Shown here: positions 41,201-47,754 of the stretch, piece after piece | How positions within the stretch are numbered: the stretch's first letter is position 1 | Layout of the letters: each line of letters starts with the position of its first letter | DNA from: Ectocarpus siliculosus | Lineage: Eukaryota; Sar; Phaeophyceae; Ectocarpales; Ectocarpaceae | Assembly (NCBI GenBank): GCA_000310025.1 | Contig: FN648075.1 | Coordinates: 42,125 to 89,878 of the forward strand | Direction of reading: 5' to 3' | DNA: 47,754 bases | The notes under the pieces: model-generated | Databases searched by the model: none | What the model was told of the DNA's origin: nothing | The model's input: only the letters and a program-made list of their open reading frames with translations | Position numbers and translations under genes: made by a program

Positions 41201-44200
41201 GGCCGAGCATTCGAAACTCGTCGGAGTCGCACATCAGCCGGATGAACTGTTGTAGTTGTAGTTGTAGTTGTAGTTGTAGTTGTAGTTGTAGTTGTAGTTG
41301 TAGTTGTAGTTGTTGTTGTTGTTGTTGTTGTTGTTGTCGTTGTTGTCGCCCCGCGATGAGGGTGGTTGAGTCGATGGTTTCGGGTGTCGGTAAGCATGGT
41401 ATGTCGTCGCATGGAATGGTATGTCGTCGTATGGACAACAGAAGGGGGGGGGGGTCAGGTTGCGAAAGCGAAGCGTGCTCAGAGATGTTGGGTGTTAGGG
41501 GGTAGGTTAGGGTCTCTATAAAGTGGGTGGCAGGAGTGCTCACGGCCGCACAGGCTCCAACGCGAAAACACAGCACTCAAAAATCGCGTTCCCGAGGGAG
41601 CTACACCGCACAAACACCGTCCGTGGCAGCAGCAGCAGCAGCAGCAGCAGCATGACAAGCCACCGCAACGTTTTTCTCGTTTGAGCCCTTGCCGCAATAA
41701 CGATACCACTGTTGTACAATCTTTACATGACCAAAACCTCTCATCCTCGCTCTCTCTCTCTCTTGTGGGTGACATCACCGAATCGCATCGAACCGCATTA
41801 CACTTGTCCTCTCTCTCTTGCCTTAGTACCGGTGCACAGAGCGTCGTCCGTGAGAGAGGCCACAGCGCCGAGCGCCAGTTGGCAGTGGCTCAAGAGAGTG
41901 TCCGAGTCATGTTGGGTAGCCCAGATAGCCTGATTTGTCACGAAACGGACGAAAACAAGCGAAATCATACCGGTGCTACGTACGAAGTACTTCCACGAAA
42001 ATGAAACGCAAGCGCGAGTTCCAATCTCAAACGATTGCATGGCCTGGGTGCGGCATTGGGAGTGGTTAGATGAACACCCTTTTCTTCTGGGCACAGCAGA
42101 GAGTGGCAGAACAAGCATGTAGCTCTCGTGCCAACACACATGTCTGCCTGTGTCAATATATAAAGCATCGTCGTCGAAAGGGGGAAAAGGCACAGAGAAA
42201 AACCCACGGATCAACAACACTTGATTCACGAGAATTGCTTATATTGAACGAAAATAAGCTGAATAGAGCGCTATCCCCCCCCCCCCGCCCTCGAGCGCTC
42301 CCAACACCATGCAAACGTCGCCCGAAGCAGGACAGCAGAAAGAGAGGCTCCAAACCGCGGGTCCCCCAAGTGTTCGTTGTGCGTACGCTCGCGTCTATGC
42401 TTTTACTGGCACGAGCATCGACCACGCCATCCGTGCAAAAAACTACCTACATCGTGTCAGCTTAAAAAGGAGAAAACACACAACAAACTCGTGCGCGCGC
42501 GTGTGCGCCTTCTGTCGCCAACCCCGCTCTTACCGCTGCGGTAAATGTAATGGCGGCACCCGAGACGTAGGATTCTGGGGGTTCATAGTCATCGGTGCTC
42601 CTGTGGCACCCGCACCTGATCATTGGGGGATCGGTAACAAAAAAAAGTGTGAGGAGGAGTTCATTAGGACCGCACCTTTTCATAGGAATTGGGAACATAA
42701 CAGTAGAAGGAGGGCCGTCATGAGCATTCGTTGCTGTTTGCAGTCGCTGTCGGCGCCTTCGTTTCACCGTCTGCACAAGAGCAGCAAACATCCTCGTCTC
42801 TTCGCACCCAAAACCCACACCCCTTCATAGAAAGAAGACCTCCACGATAGTCGCGGGGCTGGTTGGCTGGCTGCGGTTGTATCGTGCGGTGCAAGGGAAT
42901 ACTGTCGCAAATGCGGCGGTAAACCGTCTTCGGCTGCCGCGGTTTGTTGCTACCAAACATTGGCGTATGCTACATGAACAGGAGTAGTGCGTCTCACGCC
43001 ATACTCAACTACGGTACCCCTCAACAGAGTCAACAGCAGTGTAGCACACAATCCTGCTACACATGATACGTTACTTCGATTCTCTCGCCATCGAAGGTGA
43101 CGGCACAAACATCAAGCTATTCAACAACAGAGGGGGCCCCCGGCTAGCTAAGACAACCCCCTGGTCCCCCACCACCGCGTTGGGTGTGTCGCGGCAGGCG
43201 ACGCCGGCAAACTCTCGTTCTGCATGCATCGCCTCGCAATACTGTAGGCGGCGCGACTCCTAACAACGACCGGCCCGGAGAACCCGATCGAAAACAACAT
43301 CTCGACGAACACCGACAACGGGTTCACAATCCGGTAACCCGGGATAACCCGGTTCGACTAACCCGAATCGGTAACCCGGTTCGCTGTTGTTTATGATGGT
43401 AATTGCGGTAAGGCGCGCTGAAGGAAACACAAAGGCACACAGCAATGCAATACCGCAATATGAAGAAACAACCGCCGGTACACTCGGGTGCTGTGCGTAG
43501 TGCCCCTACAGAGCGAGTTTTGGATGGGACAGCCGATACGCAAAGTGATTATAAGCTTACCACGAAAAAAGACCGGGCAAGGGGCACGCAGACCCTACAA
43601 GGTAACCGGGGACCCTACCCTGCTGCTACAGCAGTGTCCAGACAGCAGCACGCCTACTTTCAAAATATTCTATACAGCGTTTCGTCTGTGGGTCCATCTG
43701 TTTGTGTTCGGACCGCCAGCACGGCTTATGCATGGAACATAAACTTCTACGCATACGGTCGTAATGTAGATAGCTCGCCTATGGAACACGTTGTTGTCGT
43801 AGCAGAGGACGTTGGGGGAGACGGTGGTGTTCTGCAGGGCCTCGTAGGTGACGACGGGGGTGTCGGTGGCAGGCGTCCCCGCTGGGAGCTCCTTGGGACT
43901 AATGCTGTTCTTGATGACCCCGATGAGCAGCATGACCAGCGCCGGCACGATAAGCTCGATTGCCTAATGACAAGCAGCAAGCACGCAGACGACAAGCATG
44001 AGAGAGATGAACAGCAGCCCCGAGCAAGGCACTTCAGCACAGAGGGATAAGCGCGTGCGTAAATTTATGCATTTTCACCAAGGGTTCCGAGATGGGGCTC
44101 GAATTTGAGGAGTAGGTAGTCCGCAAAAGAAGACTGCTGTCTGTTGCATCATTCTCGTTGTGTGGAAAGGAAGCTAATGCCTCAATAACAAAGGTAGAGT

Positions 44201-45549
44201 GTTCTGCACGTTGTCTGTTGAAAGAACAAGACATTCATAGCTCTCGAGGAGGAGAGGGCAAGAAAGGAGCAATCAACCCCCCCTTGGCAGAACTCTTTAT
44301 TGCAATTAGTCTAAGGAATAATAATTGCAAGGTGTCGGCTGGCATGAACAATCTGTCCGTCCACCTTCCCTCTGGGAAGAAACAATTTTCTCTGCATGCA
44401 CACCTAAAGGGCCACCTGCAGCTCTGTCTTCTCTCTGACGACGACGCATTATTGTATCGGAGTGGAGGAAATCTACTCGCACCTCGGCGTAGCCGCGGAC
44501 GAACCCGTGCGAAAGAAGAGCAAGATACGAGCTCATCAGAGGGGAGTTGCAGTGCCCCCGGGCCCCACTTCACATTCTTCCGCATATACTCGTCTCTTTC
44601 TTGAAGCACGGCGTACGCTAACCGCCTATCTAGTCTATTGTAGAAGTTTTAGGTGAGATCTTGCATATTGGTGGTGTGCCTGAACCGCGTATTATGCTAC
44701 TTAAACAATATCCGCCGCTCTCTTTGCTCTTTCACGTACACATAGGGAATCATTGCTTGCTGTTGTGCATAAAACGAATGGGGGGGCAATCAAGCCCCGG
44801 CTCAACCCCCTGCCCTGCATACCGCGGTGTGTTGTGTGTGGACACCGACGTGTCGGAGGCATCAGGAACCGCTTGACATGTTCGTTAGTCGTTCTTTCAC
44901 ATACCAACACCGCATGCGATGCGAAACACATTAGCGAGGTGCCTGTTGCTGCTGAACTATTCCTTTGTCATCGCGTGGTTTGCTGCAGCAGCAGCAGTAG
45001 CGCGCAGCCTTTTCTGCATGTCACATCGCGGCTGCAAGATAGGCAAACACCGCGTTGTTGTTACTTGTTGCGTAAAGAACATCAGTTGCTGTTCGTCGGG
45101 CGGTGGGGGGGATCCGGTCTCCATCTTCCTTGTTGCAGGAGAGGAAACGAGCAGCGGCAGCCCCAACAGAGAGAGAGGGGGTGAGGCAAAACGATCGTGG
45201 GGCATCATCACCAGCTCGGGCAGTACTGCAGTAGCTCGCACCCAAGCCTAGGTGTCTCCGCCACCAGTGTGGCCATGGTCACCGCGACAAGCTTCCTCTC
45301 TCAAACACAGACGAGCAAAAGTGACGCAAGAACGGGTGTTGCAGATTTCTGATTTCCTGGCTTTGGCCTACTGCTGTTCCCTTGCCCCGCACGCTTACAA
45401 GCAAAGCAGTACATACCGAAAACTAAATGGCTAAATGGGCCGACGACCAAAGGTTCTGATCTCACCAGCTGGAGCTTGGAGCGCCTCTTGGCGAGGAAGT
45501 TCTTCCTCACCAACGCGCCGAACTGGCGGCAGAAGTCACCACACACCAT
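32242..45549 (-). CDS. ABCA-type ABC transporter, TMD1-NBD1, 3' end missing
   Basis: Seventeen exons join without a phase conflict: 45549-45466 (ATG), 43963-43790, 41246-41031, 39533-39291, 38845-38693, 38228-38082, 37551-37325, 36840-36767, 36322-36135, 35836-35720, 35415-35208, 34882-34764, 34372-34151, 33889-33732, 33462-33289, 32852-32726 and 32414-32242. They give about 934 residues. The order is an N-terminal ABCA motif ([18 protein letters not shown]), a first membrane helix, a large acidic extracellular loop, a helix cluster, then the nucleotide-binding domain: Walker A GHNGAGK at about 650, Q-loop [13 protein letters not shown], signature [12 protein letters not shown], Walker [14 protein letters not shown], and H-loop TTHFMDEAD. 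The family moves lipids. The last exon ends in mid-codon (phase 2, LGVNR), and no following exon is found before the element. The gene is therefore a truncated copy or its 3' end is elsewhere. Confidence 0.88.
34459..34558. other. Assembly gap (100 N) in ABCA intron
   Basis: Exactly 100 N lie in the intron between the Walker A exon (34882-34764) and the following exon (34372-34151). Both edges carry a G homopolymer followed by GGCTAC. The gap may reflect an unresolved G run with overlapping ends and not a large missing piece. Confidence 0.95.
36999..37118 (-). repeat. tRNA-like SINE copy in ABCA intron
   Basis: This is the same family as the pair at 7622-7875. It shares GATTGGCCATCGG, CGGTCCTGTGGGAC, CGTCCTCTCGAGGACGC and GAGTACGCC followed by a C homopolymer. 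It lies in the intron between ABCA exons 37551-37325 and 36840-36767. Confidence 0.55.
37195..37317. mobile_element. MITE-like element next to an ABCA splice donor
   Basis: The 10-bp terminal inverted repeats AGAGGTCCCT / AGGGACCTCT enclose about 100 bp that includes GCACTATACCAGACC. Its right end lies 7 bp inside the intron from the donor of ABCA exon 37551-37325. It is related in ends and interior to the element at 39082-39241. Confidence 0.6.
39082..39241. mobile_element. MITE-like element in ABCA intron
   Basis: The termini TACGGTAGAGGTCCCTG and CAGGGACCTCTACTGTA are inverted repeats with one mismatch over 17 bp. The interior has repeated CCGGCACTAAAC and AACTGGCAC words. It lies about 50 bp downstream of the donor of ABCA exon 39533-39291. 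Confidence 0.65.
40742..40877. repeat. Nested inverted repeat (ACGATGTAAGAGA)
   Basis: ACGATGTAAGAGA at 40746-40758 pairs with TCTCTTACATCGT at 40763-40775. The outer GGCTACGATGTAAG at 40742-40755 also pairs with CTTACATCGTAGCC at 40864-40877. A degenerate relative with CCGGCTACGA and TAAGAGA words lies at 40199-40315. It is probably a small non-autonomous element in an ABCA intron. Confidence 0.55.
41247..41345. repeat. TAGTTG/TTG microsatellite at an ABCA acceptor
   Basis: About a dozen TAGTTG hexamers followed by TTG trimers lie directly against the acceptor of ABCA exon 41246-41031. On the transcribed strand this reads (CAA)n(CAACTA)n and then AACAG before the exon. Confidence 0.9.
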
Positions 45550-46053
45550 GTTGCATTTTATTGTCCTTTCAGAGAGGGGCTCCGCCAACTCCAGTGCTGC
45601 CGGGATGTGGAAAGGGCGGCCTCAAACCTGTGCCTCCTTCGCGCATTCGGCACCCCAGACAGATTATTACCACCGTTGTTGTGTTCTTGGAGCCGTCCGT
45701 TGCTAGACTTTCGTGCCTTTTCTCGACGTGTTTTCTCTCATTTAGTATTGTTCTGGTGAGTGTAGGCTCCTTTCGCAATCCCAGCCAGGTAAAGAGCGTT
45801 CTTTGCTGCCGTATGCGTTGTGTCCCTAACTGTTGGAGGTTTGTCCTCGCCTTACTGCTGTCAAACACAAAAACTCCCTGGAGCTAAACAAAAGGAAACA
45901 TCTGGCATATACCGTTTACCAAAGGAAACCATCTGGTATATACCGTTTTGTTTTTGGGCCCTTGGTTATCCCGGTATGGACAAAAGAAGGCACCACCAGC
46001 GTCGTGTGCACCAGCATGCTCTTGCACCCTTTTCTGGTACATCTTGGACTCAC
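45550..46053. promoter_or_regulatory. Upstream region of ABCA inside the TauE/SafE intron
   Basis: This 504-bp interval separates the ABCA start codon at 45549 from the donor of the TauE/SafE exon at 46054. If ABCA is expressed on its own, its promoter should lie here. Two near-identical words, TATACCGTTT, occur about 40 bp apart near 45907-45955. No core promoter element is clear. Confidence 0.35.
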
Positions 46054-46713
46054 CCATCTCCAGCATAAGCGGCCCCTTGACGATCCCCCCGCCGACGCCA
46101 AACATGCCCGCGAAGAAGCCGGCGAAGAAGCAGATGCAAGGGTACCTGATCGTGTTCAGCGGCGTCCACTCCACGTCTCCCTCCACGTACTCGAACCCCA
46201 CCTCCGCCTTCAAGACCCACCTGTTGACGAGATACCTCCGCACGTACCTGGGGTTTCGACGGAGGGGAGGGCGAGCGGTGGACGGGGGGAGGGGCGGTGA
46301 ACAGTCGGTTTCCTTTAGCGGTGAATTTATCACCAATCTATCCTAGACCCTTATCTGTGGACAGATATGGATACATATTTAGATAAAAAATATAAACGGA
46401 GGCTCGTGTGAACTGTAGCCCAATCGGGTCCTGCAACACCTCCAGCGCCAAAACTGTCCTTACAGGTTATACTAAGAAAAACATATCAGAGGCTCGTGTG
46501 AATTGTAGCCCAATCGGGTCCTGCAACACTTCCAGCGCCAAAAACAATCCATCCTCACAAAGAGACCCCCACGAGGTAGACGAAGGACAGGACAGAGGTC
46601 GCCCAGAAGGAAAACGACCCGCACACGATGCCCACGGGGCTGTCGAAGGCACCGCCGCCCTTGAGCAGGTTGACGGTCAGCAGCACCACGAAGACGGCGG
46701 TCATGATGCCCAC
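46054..46713 (-). CDS. TauE/SafE transporter, exons right of the ABCA gene
   Basis: Two exons lie here. 46713-46559 encodes GIMTAVFVVLLTVNLLKGGG, then a second helix (SFSFWATSVLSFVYLVGVSL), and ends in phase 2. 46247-46054 encodes YVRRYLVNRWV, then IRYPCICFFAGFFAGMFGVG followed by GGIVKGPLMLEMG, and ends in phase 1. The Pro-x3-F-x-AG-x2-AG-x2-GVGGG-x3-GP-L pattern is the hallmark of the TauE/SafE (DUF81) family, predicted multi-pass exporters of sulfite or organosulfonates. The next family segment lies at 10112-10015 and joins in phase. Upstream exons should lie beyond or near the right end of the window. Confidence 0.82.
46399..46544. repeat. 90-bp tandem duplication
   Basis: GAGGCTCGTGTGAACTGTAG... 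and a second copy starting 90 bp later (GAGGCTCGTGTGAATTGTAG...) share about 53 bp, including CCCAATCGGGTCCTGCAACA, with two or three differences. It lies in the TauE/SafE intron just downstream of the 46559 donor. Confidence 0.85.
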
Positions 46714-47754
46714 CTGTTCCAAGATCGAGGAGGCAAAAAAAGTGGCCTTGCTGTAGAAGAGTGTTCTTTCTTTTTGGACAACCAGCCGTAGGGAAGAAAG
46801 CGGTGTCGTTGTGGTGTTCTTTCATTATGTGGGCAGCCAGCTGTGTTCGGTCGAACGTCTGACGTGTAGTGGACGGATACGGGGAGAGGGATCGACGCAG
46901 CTTGAACAGCCGAAACATTCAAAAACCAAACGTGGAAGGATGGAAAAAGATGCTCGAAAAACGCTTGTGGTGACCGCAAGACACAAACAGAGATCACGAT
47001 ACCCGCCCTGTAATCGGCGAGGGGGGAGGAGCGGAAGACAGATATGTCGCGTGAACGGCCGAACCTGGTGGGGAAAGAAAAACCATCATGGTTATTGCAG
47101 CTGTTACTGTTATTGTTGTTGTGGGTGCTAATTGTCGTCGTCGTAGTCGTCTTCGAAAACGATATCAGTCGAATTGCCACCCCAGCACAGATGAATTTCG
47201 GTGTTCACGAGGCATGTACCCGGAATTTTTCTGTGTAACTACCAACTGTAGGCATATTCTTGTTGCTGCGGTTCGTTTTGGGAAGCCGGAACGCGGACAA
47301 ACAAAGGACAGTGGGTGCCGGCGCTCAAAAGGTCGATTTACAGAAAAGGGGGCACCGCAAAATCGTTGCGGTCAGAGGCGATGGTGTTCGGGTCATCTGC
47401 CGAGGAAGAGAGGGCGGCTCCACAGATGTCGATACCATACCGGGGTCAAATATCGCGAACATTAACATTCGCCACCGAGACACTAGAGAGAGCGGGTTTC
47501 ATGGAAACAGTGCTCCATCGCAGTTATTGGACCTGTGGGCGAAATTCGTTGTAATGTTCACGATTATCCAAACAGGTAGGAATCGGTGGAGCGATGACGA
47601 ATGGGAGCATCGGTGCAGCGTTAACTAGTAGCACAGGAGCATCACTGGTTAGTCCACCATATCTTACTCCGAGTACTGCTGCCTTGATATCTTTGGAAGA
47701 GGGACGAGCACAATCCCCCCGCCCCCCCCTAGAAGGGCGCTGTCGCATATATCC
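46714..47754. other. Right edge, upstream intron of TauE/SafE
   Basis: No further TauE/SafE exon could be recognised on the minus strand here. Weak open frames exist on both strands near 47260-47750 without family resemblance. The N-terminal exons are presumably beyond the window. Confidence 0.4.

Noticed and set aside
47524-47748. Possible exon at the right edge on either strand
   Set aside because: Both strands read openly for about 60 codons, but neither shows TauE/SafE helices or convincing splice sites.

Overview
This window looks like nuclear DNA of a multicellular or otherwise intron-rich eukaryote, most likely a stramenopile such as a brown alga. That placement is an inference from GC-rich exons of about 75-250 bp, introns of several hundred bp, a degenerate DIRS-like retroelement, and the style of the ABCA and TauE/SafE genes. 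There is one 100-N assembly gap at 34459-34558. No rRNA, tRNA gene or CRISPR was seen.

Layout. Positions 728-4830 hold a broken DIRS-type tyrosine-recombinase retrotransposon on the minus strand (Gag with CCCH finger, RT, RNase H, YR). Positions 8542-10112 hold 3' exons of a TauE/SafE-family membrane transporter gene (minus). Positions 10460-31028 are a 20.57-kb mobile element bounded by apparently identical 550-bp terminal inverted repeats and a 5-bp target-site duplication (GGTGG). Positions 32242-45549 hold 17 in-phase exons of an ABCA-type ABC transporter (minus) that stops after its first nucleotide-binding domain. Positions 46054-46713 hold upstream exons of the TauE/SafE gene. The TauE/SafE exon ending at 46054 joins the one starting at 10112 in phase and in family sequence. 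The ABCA gene and the 20.57-kb element therefore appear to sit inside one TauE/SafE intron of about 36 kb.

The 20.57-kb element is the main discovery candidate. On its plus strand it carries an intronless 1450-codon replicase-like ORF (polymerase-B-like palm, superfamily 1 Pif1/RecD-like helicase, C-terminal HNH-type nuclease). This is followed by a 352-codon ORF resembling telomere resolvases (protelomerases), whose catalytic residues look partly lost. Convergent to these, on the minus strand, is a gene of more than 20 exons encoding a ubiquitin-specific protease (USP) domain and a long unrecognised C-terminal region. Five of its last seven introns carry the same roughly 200-260 bp repeat in the same orientation and all are phase 1, which is the signature of introner-like intron gain. 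The TIRs contain the start of the replicase gene, so the right TIR holds a mirror-image, truncated copy of its first 121 codons. Fusing the two element ends would give the perfect palindrome AGGTAGGTACCTACCT at the junction, the type of substrate expected for a hairpin-forming resolvase. A linear hairpin-ended replication intermediate is a testable inference, not something the sequence proves.

Smaller repeats (short inverted-repeat elements, a tRNA-like SINE family, microsatellites and tandem duplications) are scattered through introns and flanks.
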